56,442 nt of DNA. It comes from JAAYEL01 sp964344625. GTDB taxonomy: Bacteria > Bacillota > Clostridia > Tissierellales > Peptoniphilaceae. Of this stretch, positions 7,722-14,368 are shown piece by piece. The stretch lies in assembly GCA_964344625.1 (NCBI GenBank), contig CAYFNZ010000003.1, positions 1 to 56,442 of the forward strand. Reading direction: 5' to 3'. The notes below the pieces were generated by a model. That model was not told the origin of the DNA, ran no database searches, and was given only the letters and a program-made list of their open reading frames with translations. Position numbers and translations under genes: made by a program. The stretch's first letter is position 1; each line of letters begins with the position of its first letter.

Positions 7722-8351
7722 TTAAATGTGGTCCCTATATAGGGCAATAACCTTTCCTAATACCTCAAAATAGTCTGGTATTATAGGTGACATAGATGAG
7801 TTTTCAGGTCTTAATTCAATCCTTCCATTCTCTCTTACATATCTTTTAACAGTTGCTCCATCTTCTATCAGGGCTACAACTATATCGCCATTCTCGCAAG
7901 TATTTTGCTTTCTTACTAGGATTTTATCTCCATCAAGAATGCCAGCTTCTATCATGGATTCCCCCTTGATAGTTAGCATAAACATCTCCCCTTTTGTGGA
8001 ATAGAAAGAAGGGATAGGAAACATCTCTAATACATTATCATCTGCAAATATGGGCTCTCCAGCTGCGACATTGCCATATACAGGTACATCTATGGTATCT
8101 TCTTTAATAATATCGTCAGATAAGTCCTTATTCTGGGATTTGTCGACTATCTCAATAGTCCTGCTGGCGTTATCTGACTTTATTATTAAGCCGAGTTCCT
8201 CAAGTTTTTTAATATCATTATGGACAGTGGATGTTGATTTTATATTTAAGGCATCTCTAATTTCTCTTACAGATGGCGAATATCTTTTTTCATTTTTAAA
8301 TTCAATCAGGAATTTGTAAACGGCTTCTTGTCTCTGGTTTAATTGGTTCAT
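7722..8351 (-). CDS. lexA: LexA repressor, SOS master regulator
   Basis: 209-residue repressor that binds SOS boxes and undergoes RecA-stimulated self-cleavage after DNA damage. The N-terminal winged helix (~1-65) contains SPSVREIRDAL and TSTVHNDIKKLEELG. The C-terminal peptidase domain carries the Ala97-Gly98 scissile bond (VAAGEP), nucleophile Ser132 (KGESM) and Lys169 (ATVKRY). AAGGAGG precedes the ATG. The promoter -35 sits inside a LexA box (8395-8406), so it is very likely autoregulated. Divergent from a yneA-like gene, the classic Firmicutes arrangement. Confidence 0.97.
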   Translation of the reverse strand: MNQLNQRQEAVYKFLIEFKNEKRYSPSVREIRDALNIKSTSTVHNDIKKLEELGLIIKSDNASRTIEIVDKSQNKDLSDDIIKEDTIDVPVYGNVAAGEPIFADDNVLEMFPIPSFYSTKGEMFMLTIKGESMIEAGILDGDKILVRKQNTCENGDIVVALIEDGATVKRYVRENGRIELRPENSSMSPIIPDYFEVLGKVIALYRDHI

Positions 8352-8371
8352 ATAGACCTCCTTATGATTTT

Positions 8372-8400
8372 ATTATACAGGGAAAACATAATAAAAACAA
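8372..8400 (-). promoter_or_regulatory. lexA promoter
   Basis: On the minus strand TTGTTT (8395-8400) and TATAAT (8372-8377) are separated by exactly 17 bases. The -35 hexamer coincides with LexA box 1. Confidence 0.75.
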
Positions 8401-8406
8401 ATGTTC
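8395..8406. promoter_or_regulatory. LexA (SOS) box 1, imperfect
   Basis: AAACAAATGTTC (GAACATTTGTTT on the minus strand) matches GAAC-N4-GTTC at seven of eight specified bases and covers the lexA -35 hexamer. Confidence 0.75.
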
Positions 8407-8415
8407 TTTTTTATA

Positions 8416-8444
8416 TTGACAAAGAACATTTGTTCTGATATTCT
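8416..8444 (+). promoter_or_regulatory. Promoter of the yneA-like gene
   Basis: TTGACA (8416-8421) and TATTCT (8439-8444) with a 17-base spacer. The perfect LexA box 2 lies entirely in the spacer, so repressor binding would block RNA polymerase. Confidence 0.8.
8424..8435. promoter_or_regulatory. LexA (SOS) box 2, perfect
   Basis: GAACATTTGTTC fits the Gram-positive consensus GAAC-N4-GTTC exactly and sits between the -35 and -10 of the plus-strand promoter. Confidence 0.9.
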
Positions 8445-8457
8445 ATATGTAACAAAA

Positions 8458-8469
8458 GAACGTATGTTT
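8458..8469. promoter_or_regulatory. LexA (SOS) box 3, imperfect
   Basis: GAACGTATGTTT, one mismatch to GAAC-N4-GTTC, just downstream of the yneA-like -10 and overlapping the 5' leader before its GAGGTGA ribosome binding site. Confidence 0.7.
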
Positions 8470-8481
8470 GCGAGGTGACTT

Positions 8482-8781
8482 ATGAAAAGATATAGAATTA
8501 TAGATAGAAAGAAATTTAATAGATTTATTGCTTTAAGTATATTAACATCTACCCTTCTTATTTATATACTTATTAGTTTGGCTTTGCCAAGCAAGGCTTC
8601 TGGAGTTAACCAAGAAATGACATTTACAGTTATTCAAGGCGATAACCTTTGGGACATTGCAAGAGCTATGAACACAGGTAAAGACACAAGGCAGGTAGTC
8701 CATGATATTTATAAATTAAATAGGATTTCTAATAGGGACACTATTTATCCAGGACAAGTGTTAAAATTACCAGTATATTAA
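8482..8781 (+). CDS. yneA: YneA-like SOS cell-division inhibitor with LysM domain
   Basis: 99 residues: a basic N-terminus, one membrane helix (~15-35) and an extracytoplasmic LysM peptidoglycan-binding domain (~47-98; TFTVIQGDNLWDIA, then TIYPGQVLKLP). This is the architecture of Bacillus YneA, which is secreted on SOS induction and delays septation while DNA is repaired. The assignment rests strongly on context: divergent from lexA, with a perfect LexA box in its promoter. Sequence conservation among YneA proteins is low, so a different SOS-controlled LysM protein remains possible. The ribosome binding site GAGGTGA supports the start. Confidence 0.85.
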   Translation: MKRYRIIDRKKFNRFIALSILTSTLLIYILISLALPSKASGVNQEMTFTVIQGDNLWDIARAMNTGKDTRQVVHDIYKLNRISNRDTIYPGQVLKLPVY

Positions 8782-8795
8782 AATGATTTTAAAAT

Positions 8796-8889
8796 AAAAA
8801 GTGATAAGTTTAAATCTTCTCCAAGATCTAGCCTATATGAGCTGTCATAGGCTAGGACTTAGAAAGTGATTTAATACTTATCATTTTTT
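8796..8889. repeat. 94-nt rod-like inverted repeat between yneA-like gene and arsR gene
   Basis: Outer arms 8796-8809 and 8876-8889 (14 bp, one G-U) continue inward through AAATC/GATTT, TTCT/AGAA and CAAG/ACTT blocks with small bulges, to a perfect 9-bp stem CTAGCCTAT (8828-8836) / ATAGGCTAG (8847-8855) and a 10-nt loop. The A and T tails would allow termination in both directions between the converging genes, but it is far longer than a normal terminator. It could be a degenerate mobile repeat or a structured RNA. Confidence 0.75.
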
Positions 8890-8922
8890 ATGTATTATCT
8901 CGATCTTCTAATATTTTATGTA

Positions 8923-9195
8923 TTATTGTCTGATTAATTTAATAATTTTCTTAACATCTTCGTTAGTTAATGAATATTTTATTTCCGTACCGTATCTTCT
9001 AGATTCAAGTATATTTGCTTGTTTTAAAATCCTTAAATGTTGAGAAACACTGGATTGAGAAATTTCTATGCAATCTTGAATATTTGTAACATTCATGCCT
9101 TCTGGATAATCATAAAGGCCATTAACAATACATAATCTTGTCGGATGAGACAATGCTTTAAAGATCTCTGCAAACTCATCTATGAATTCTTCCAT
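8923..9195 (-). CDS. ArsR/SmtB-family winged-helix transcriptional regulator
   Basis: 90-residue dimeric DNA-binding protein. The start FAEIFKALSHPTRLCIVNGL and the recognition helix region ISQSSVSQHLRILKQANILE followed by the wing RRYGTEIKYSL are typical. The classic ELCVCDL metal-binding motif is absent; instead there is a single Cys in QDCIE plus one in RLCIV, so the inducer may not be a metal. The neighbouring divergent gene is a lipid kinase, with no obvious metal or arsenic transporter. The target is unknown. Confidence 0.88.
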   Translation of the reverse strand: MEEFIDEFAEIFKALSHPTRLCIVNGLYDYPEGMNVTNIQDCIEISQSSVSQHLRILKQANILESRRYGTEIKYSLTNEDVKKIIKLIRQ

Positions 9196-9267
9196 ATGAT
9201 TTATTTATCCCCTTTCTATTTCATTAAATTTATAATATGATATAATACTTAAATAGTCAATAATAAT

Positions 9268-10203
9268 GTGAGGTTGAAAGTAGGTTTGAAAGCGTTTAAC
9301 AAAGTCCTAATACTGATAAACTCAGAGGGAAAAAAGAGAATAATAGATGATTTTATAGATTTTTTACATAATCATTTTCAAGAACATATAAATAGTGGAT
9401 TTTTTATTTTATATAAGACTGTTGATCCAACATCTACTAAGGTTATATCAAAGGATTTTTCTCAAAAATATGAAAAATCTTTGATAGTAGCTGTAGGCGG
9501 AGATGGTACAATTCACGAAATAGTAAATTCTATAAATTTTGATAATACTTCTTTAGCTGTTATTCCAAATGGCACAGGTAATGACTTTGCTAGTCACTTG
9601 TATGGAGAAATAGATCGTAGAGATATTTTTAAAAAGCTACTTAATCCTAATTTTTTTAAGGCAGATGTGATTAGGATTAATGATTACTATTGTATGAATG
9701 TAACTTCTTTTGGATATGATACAGTTGTATTAAAAAAATCCTTAGAACTTAAGGAAAAGTTTCCATTTTTAAGGAACTTTTCATTTAAATTAGCTGTACC
9801 CCTAACTATATCTAAAATTGAACCAGTAAACTATACCTATGATTTTATAGATGTAAATGATAATCATATAAAAGGAAAAGGTGGATTTATCTTAAATGCA
9901 ATTTGCAATGGGTCTAGGTTTGGAGGAGGTTTTAAGCCAGCCCCAGAAGCTAAGATAAATGATGGAATAATAGAGATAAACCAAGTTGACAACATGTCAT
10001 TGAGACAGTCTATAGGAAAGATAGCTTCATATACTGATGGCAGCCATATAAACAAAATCAAGGAAAGTCACAACTATAAGGTAGTATCTGGCAAGATAAA
10101 ACCTGATGGTGAAAAAATATTTGGAAATATTGATGGAGAACTCTACGAATTCGATGAGATAGACTTTGAAATCATACCAGGTAGGATAAATTTAATGTAT
10201 TAA
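9268..10203 (+). CDS. Diacylglycerol/lipid kinase family protein (YegS/BmrU type)
   Basis: About 311 residues of the DAGK catalytic-domain family, which phosphorylates diacylglycerol or related lipids at the membrane using ATP. The nucleotide-binding signature VAVGGDGTIHE is at ~74-84 and PNGTGNDFA at ~98-106; the C-terminal segment PDGEKIFGNIDGE is also typical. The start is unsure: the frame opens with GTG at 9268 without an upstream Shine-Dalgarno sequence, while TTG at 9286 (just before KAFNKVLILIN) lies 12 bases after GTGAGG. TATAAT at 9241-9246 is a plausible -10. It may be DgkB-like, recycling DAG from lipoteichoic acid synthesis, but that is inference. Confidence 0.85.
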   Translation: MRLKVGLKAFNKVLILINSEGKKRIIDDFIDFLHNHFQEHINSGFFILYKTVDPTSTKVISKDFSQKYEKSLIVAVGGDGTIHEIVNSINFDNTSLAVIPNGTGNDFASHLYGEIDRRDIFKKLLNPNFFKADVIRINDYYCMNVTSFGYDTVVLKKSLELKEKFPFLRNFSFKLAVPLTISKIEPVNYTYDFIDVNDNHIKGKGGFILNAICNGSRFGGGFKPAPEAKINDGIIEINQVDNMSLRQSIGKIASYTDGSHINKIKESHNYKVVSGKIKPDGEKIFGNIDGELYEFDEIDFEIIPGRINLMY

Positions 10204-10220
10204 ATAAGGTAATATCTAAA

Positions 10221-10277
10221 AAACCAGTCTTGTTAATGTGGAATTCATTGAGAACTCCGCAAAAGCAAGGCTGGTTT
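10221..10277. terminator. Bidirectional terminator with conserved 33-nt loop
   Basis: Arms AAACCAGTCTTG (10221-10232) and CAAGGCTGGTTT (10266-10277) pair with one G-U; the minus strand ends in a run of seven T, the plus strand in TTTCATTTTT. The 33-nt loop contains a second hairpin (TGCGGAGTTC / GAATTCCACA on the minus strand). The loop has the same length as that of the hairpin at 18-86 and matches it at 19 of 33 positions. It separates the converging lipid kinase and ynbB genes. Confidence 0.8.
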
Positions 10278-10282
10278 CATTT

Positions 10283-11545
10283 TTAAAGAAGTTTTGTCAG
10301 TGATATCATGGCTGCTAGCTTAGCTTGTTCAAAGACTACCCCACCTTGGTAGTAGGCTACATAAGGAGGTCTTAGCGGACCATCAGCTGATATTTCAATG
10401 GATGACCCATCAATAAAGCCTCCTGAGGCCATGATTACTTGGTCGTTATAGCCAGGCATTTCCCATGGATATGGAACAACACTGGCTCCTACTGAAGCGG
10501 CCATTTGGATTGCTTGTACAAAGTTTATTACCTTGTCAGGATCTTCAAAGACAATAGCTTGGATTATGTCTGACCTCTTATCGTCTAATGCAGGATAGGT
10601 TTTATAGCCAAGGTCTGAGTAGATTTTGCAAAATAGAAGGGCTGATTTTAAGGCTTGATTGGTGATATGTGGTGCGAAGAATAAGCCTTGAAGGGTTGAC
10701 CTAGTTGTATCATAGGTTAGTCCCGTTTCCTTGCCTAGACCTGGAGCGTAGAAGTGGTCTGAGATAGCTGTAATAATTTCTTTTGAACCAGCTATATAGC
10801 CGCCGCCTAGGGCTATTGCTCCACCAGGGTTTTTAATTAGGGAGCCTACGCAGACATCTGCTCCTACTTCTGTCGGTTCCTTGTAATCAGTAAATTCACC
10901 ATAGCAATTATCTACCATAACAATAGATTCTGGACTTATTTTTTTTATGAAGGAGATTGCTTCTTCTATTTCATCTATAGTTAGGGCTCTTTTTAAGCCA
11001 TATCCTGTTGACCTTTGGATTAATACTAACTTTATAAGCTCTTTCTTAAGTTTTTCTTCTAGCTTTACAAAGTCAATTTTATTGTCTATTAGGTCAATGT
11101 GGTCGTATTTGACACCCTTTTTTATTAAAGAATTTGGGCTATCTCCTTCAATTCCTATTACTGATTTTAGGGTATCATAAGGATGGTCTGTTATAGATAG
11201 CATCTTGTCATTATAGTTTAATAGAGAAAATAGAGTTGTAGCTAGGGCGTGGGTACCAGATGAGATAGCACTTCTAACAAAAGAATCTTCTGTGTTAAAG
11301 AGTTTTGCAAAGATTTCTTCAGTCTTTTCCCTTCCCCTATCTCCATATCCATAGCCGGTAGAATAGGCAAAGTCACTTTGACTTAAGCCAACTCCCCTAT
11401 AGATATTTAAGATTTTTATTTGGTTATATTCTCTTATTTGATCTAATTCCTTAGAGTTTTCTTCTACGTATTCACAGGCTTTTTCAACTATATCAAAAGC
11501 CTTTTTATTTATCTTATAATGCTTATTTAAATATTCATAATTCAT
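10283..11545 (-). CDS. ynbB: PLP-dependent methionine gamma-lyase/aluminium-resistance family protein (YnbB-like)
   Basis: 420-residue fold-type I PLP enzyme. The cofactor lysine is probably Lys238 in GSLIKNPGG, with Asp212 in VDNCYGE contacting the pyridine ring. The family (COG4100) is annotated as cystathionine beta-lyase or methionine gamma-lyase-like and was once linked to aluminium resistance; its true reaction is unclear. Its place after miaA and near lexA is conserved in Clostridia, where hfq often lies between; hfq is not present here. The start codon overlaps the miaA stop by 11 bases. Confidence 0.88.
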   Translation of the reverse strand: MNYEYLNKHYKINKKAFDIVEKACEYVEENSKELDQIREYNQIKILNIYRGVGLSQSDFAYSTGYGYGDRGREKTEEIFAKLFNTEDSFVRSAISSGTHALATTLFSLLNYNDKMLSITDHPYDTLKSVIGIEGDSPNSLIKKGVKYDHIDLIDNKIDFVKLEEKLKKELIKLVLIQRSTGYGLKRALTIDEIEEAISFIKKISPESIVMVDNCYGEFTDYKEPTEVGADVCVGSLIKNPGGAIALGGGYIAGSKEIITAISDHFYAPGLGKETGLTYDTTRSTLQGLFFAPHITNQALKSALLFCKIYSDLGYKTYPALDDKRSDIIQAIVFEDPDKVINFVQAIQMAASVGASVVPYPWEMPGYNDQVIMASGGFIDGSSIEISADGPLRPPYVAYYQGGVVFEQAKLAAMISLTKLL

Positions 11546-12449
11546 TTACTTCACCTAAAATAACTTCTAACATTTCTTGACGGCTAAGTTTAGACCTATC
11601 TAACCATATAGCCTCTTTATTTTTTCTAAACCAAGTAAGTTGTCTTTTTGCATATCTTCTTGTATCCTGCTTTAGGGTTTCAACCATAGTATTATAATCA
11701 ACTTCACCTTCTATGTAGGGTATTACTTCCCTATAGCCAATAGCTTTCATAGACTGGTCATCTTTATTTAAGCCTTGGGAAAGTAGATTTTTAACCTCAT
11801 CTACAAGACCTTCATCTAGCATGATGTCGACTCTTTTATTGATATTGTCATATAAAACTTGTCTTATATCAGTTATTACAAAGAGATAGTAGTCATAGTC
11901 TGTATTAAGCTTGCTATCAAGTGTTATTTTTTTACCAGAGTATTCATAGACTTCTAGGGCCCTTATGATTTTTTTCTTGTCTTTTATCGTAAGATAGCCA
12001 TAATGGTCTTTATCAATTTCTAAAAGCCTATCAAGTAGGGATAGAGGATTATTTTTATATATTTCCTCCATCTTATCTCTAAAGTCCTGGTTAGGCTTAA
12101 CATCATTAAAGTCATAATCATATATAATGCTATTTATATAAAGGCCGGTGCCGCCAGCTAAAATCGGTATGTGTCCTCTCTGGTGGATTTCTTTTATAAG
12201 GTTTTTGCAGGCTTTTTGAAAGTCTTGAACCGAATACTTGTCCTTTGGAGATATGATATCTATCATATGGTGGACTACAGCTTGCCTTTCATCAAGGCTT
12301 GCCTTTGCTGTTCCAATGTCCATACCCTTATAGATTTGCATAGAATCACAGGAGATGATTTCTCCATTTATTTTTTTAGCTAGGTCAATAGCCAATGATG
12401 ACTTTCCTGAAGCTGTTGGGCCTCCGATGATAATTACTTTTTCTTTCAT
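11535..12449 (-). CDS. miaA: tRNA dimethylallyltransferase
   Basis: Adds the dimethylallyl group to N6 of A37 in tRNAs that read UNN codons; the product is the substrate for MiaB encoded two genes upstream. The 304-residue protein has a P-loop GGPTASGKS (9-17), the segment SCDSMQIYKGMDIGTAK and the LAGGTGLYI motif. Length and order fit the family. It overlaps mutL by 4 bases, implying cotranscription with mutS and mutL. Confidence 0.96.
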   Translation of the reverse strand: MKEKVIIIGGPTASGKSSLAIDLAKKINGEIISCDSMQIYKGMDIGTAKASLDERQAVVHHMIDIISPKDKYSVQDFQKACKNLIKEIHQRGHIPILAGGTGLYINSIIYDYDFNDVKPNQDFRDKMEEIYKNNPLSLLDRLLEIDKDHYGYLTIKDKKKIIRALEVYEYSGKKITLDSKLNTDYDYYLFVITDIRQVLYDNINKRVDIMLDEGLVDEVKNLLSQGLNKDDQSMKAIGYREVIPYIEGEVDYNTMVETLKQDTRRYAKRQLTWFRKNKEAIWLDRSKLSRQEMLEVILGEVNEL

Positions 12450-14368
12450 TTGTTTAAGATCCTTTCGAAGTCAGCTTGAGACAGAGAAAAGATTATTTTC
12501 TTGCCATTTTCCGTAGAAAACTTATTAGATGATTTCATGAGGTCTTTATAGAGGCTCATGGCATGGTCATAGGTCATATTTGCCTTTTTATTTATAGCAT
12601 AGGCTATTGCCCTCTTCTTAAGAATTGAAATATATTCATCTTCTGTTGAATTTTCAGACATATTATCAAAGATATTTATGAAGATATCTCTGTTACAAGC
12701 AAGGTTTCCAATATATGGAACTGCCCTTATTGCTATGGTATTTTGGCCGAAATCATCTATGTCAAAACCAAATTCACTAAAGATATTTTGATTATCAAGG
12801 AACTTTTCATAATCCTTAGGACCAAATTCTATTATTATCGGTGACAGAAGTTGGTTAATAGGAAAAGTTTTACCATCAATGTCTGAGACAAGTTTATCGA
12901 ATATTAGCCTTTCTTGGGCAGCTATTTGATCTACGATTATCAATTCGTCTTTTGCGAATTCCTTAAATATTAAATACCTATTAAAAAGACATGTAATATA
13001 TTCTGTATCAATATCGAAGGACAGGATATTTTGAGTATCATCTTTTTCTAAAGAGGATAAGTCTTTTTCATATGAAAACTCATAAGGACAAGAGGCCTGT
13101 GTAGAATCTAGAGGATTTTCTATCTCAAAGCCCTCAATATCATCTTCATCAATATCATCAAAGTCATCATCTAGGTTAATGACCTTGATATCATAGTCTG
13201 CGACTTCTTCGTGAAGGTCCTCAGAAGTAGAAGGGTACTTAAGAGTTTCTTTTTCCTTATCTTCAGATTTATCAAAATTTTTATAGGCATCTAGGATTTT
13301 TTCATAGGAATCCCTAGAGTTTAAGTCATAAAAATTAGGCTTAAAAGTGTTTTTTTCTTCTATTTTTAACTCTTTAATCCTTTGGGCCTCTAGAAGGGTT
13401 TCAGAAATTGTGTTTTTTAATTCCTCATATAGTTCATCCGCAAAAGAAAACTTAATTTTTTGCTTGTTGGGTGAGATATTTATATCGATATTTTTAGGGT
13501 TAGTCTCAATAAATATCTGGAAAGCTGGAAATCTTCCATTAGGAATTATGGTATGATATTGTGTTTCTATATGGTTTACAAGATCCATATCTTCTATGTA
13601 TCTACCATTTACAAAGATATATTGCATGCTCCTATTTCCCTTATAGAAACTATTGTTTGAAATGTATCCAGAGATTTTATATTCTGTTTTGTCAGACTTA
13701 ATGTCTAGGATATTGTTGGCATAGTCATTTCCAAAAAGTATCCTTAGATTATCCTTTAGGCTATTGTCCTTAAAGGTTTTAAAAATAAGCTTATCGTCTT
13801 TTATATAGCTTATAGATACCTTTGGATTTGCTATGGCAAATGAATACATCAAGGCTGTTATTTTATTTCCTTCTGCCATGTCTGATGATAGGAATTTTTT
13901 TCTAACAGGTAGGTATTCAAATAGGTTTTTAACTTCTATAATGGTACCTTTATTCATTCCGATGCTCTTGTTTGAAATCAGCTTGTTATTATCATAGCTT
14001 AGGTGGCTACCAGCTGGTTCATCTTGAGTTTTTGAATAGATATCAAGTGAGGATACAGCAACTATAGATGCTAGGGCTTCCCCTCTAAAACCCATGGTAT
14101 AGGTCTTATAAAGATCGTCAAAGTTGTTTATCTTAGAAGTAGCATGCCTTAAAAAGGCTCTTTCAATCTGGTCTTTTTCAATACCTGAGCCATTATCAGA
14201 AACTTTAATAAATTCCTTTCCACCTTTTTTGATTTCAACGACTATTTCATCAGCCTGGGCATCTACGGAATTTTCAACTAGTTCTTTGATTATGGACATG
14301 GGTCTTTCTACGACTTCTCCAGCTGCTATTTTTTGAATTGTATCATCACTTAGTAAATTAATCTTCAA
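12446..14368 (-). CDS. mutL: DNA mismatch repair protein MutL (endonuclease motifs degenerate)
   Basis: Couples MutS mismatch recognition to strand processing. The GHKL ATPase domain (~1-330) is intact: IAAGEVVERP, ELVENSVDA, DNGSGI (58-63), GFRGEAL (93-99). An acidic linker (~340-440) leads to the C-terminal dimerisation domain. The frame runs up to 14410, but TTG at 14366-14368 behind GGGCGGGTGA gives the normal family N-terminus (KINLLSDDTIQKIAAGE), so I use it; it overlaps the mutS end. Unlike most Gram-positive MutL, the metal-site motifs are poor: DQIAAQERLIFD (480-491) replaces DQHA(X)2E(X)4E, and STENGKK (618-624) stands where CPHGRP is expected. Confidence 0.93.
   Translation of the reverse strand: MKINLLSDDTIQKIAAGEVVERPMSIIKELVENSVDAQADEIVVEIKKGGKEFIKVSDNGSGIEKDQIERAFLRHATSKINNFDDLYKTYTMGFRGEALASIVAVSSLDIYSKTQDEPAGSHLSYDNNKLISNKSIGMNKGTIIEVKNLFEYLPVRKKFLSSDMAEGNKITALMYSFAIANPKVSISYIKDDKLIFKTFKDNSLKDNLRILFGNDYANNILDIKSDKTEYKISGYISNNSFYKGNRSMQYIFVNGRYIEDMDLVNHIETQYHTIIPNGRFPAFQIFIETNPKNIDINISPNKQKIKFSFADELYEELKNTISETLLEAQRIKELKIEEKNTFKPNFYDLNSRDSYEKILDAYKNFDKSEDKEKETLKYPSTSEDLHEEVADYDIKVINLDDDFDDIDEDDIEGFEIENPLDSTQASCPYEFSYEKDLSSLEKDDTQNILSFDIDTEYITCLFNRYLIFKEFAKDELIIVDQIAAQERLIFDKLVSDIDGKTFPINQLLSPIIIEFGPKDYEKFLDNQNIFSEFGFDIDDFGQNTIAIRAVPYIGNLACNRDIFINIFDNMSENSTEDEYISILKKRAIAYAINKKANMTYDHAMSLYKDLMKSSNKFSTENGKKIIFSLSQADFERILNK

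Noticed and set aside
9231..9248. Repeated TATAATATGATATAATA as an ArsR operator
   Set aside because: It is a direct repeat of -10-like sequence rather than a convincing palindrome, so it is better explained as promoter DNA.
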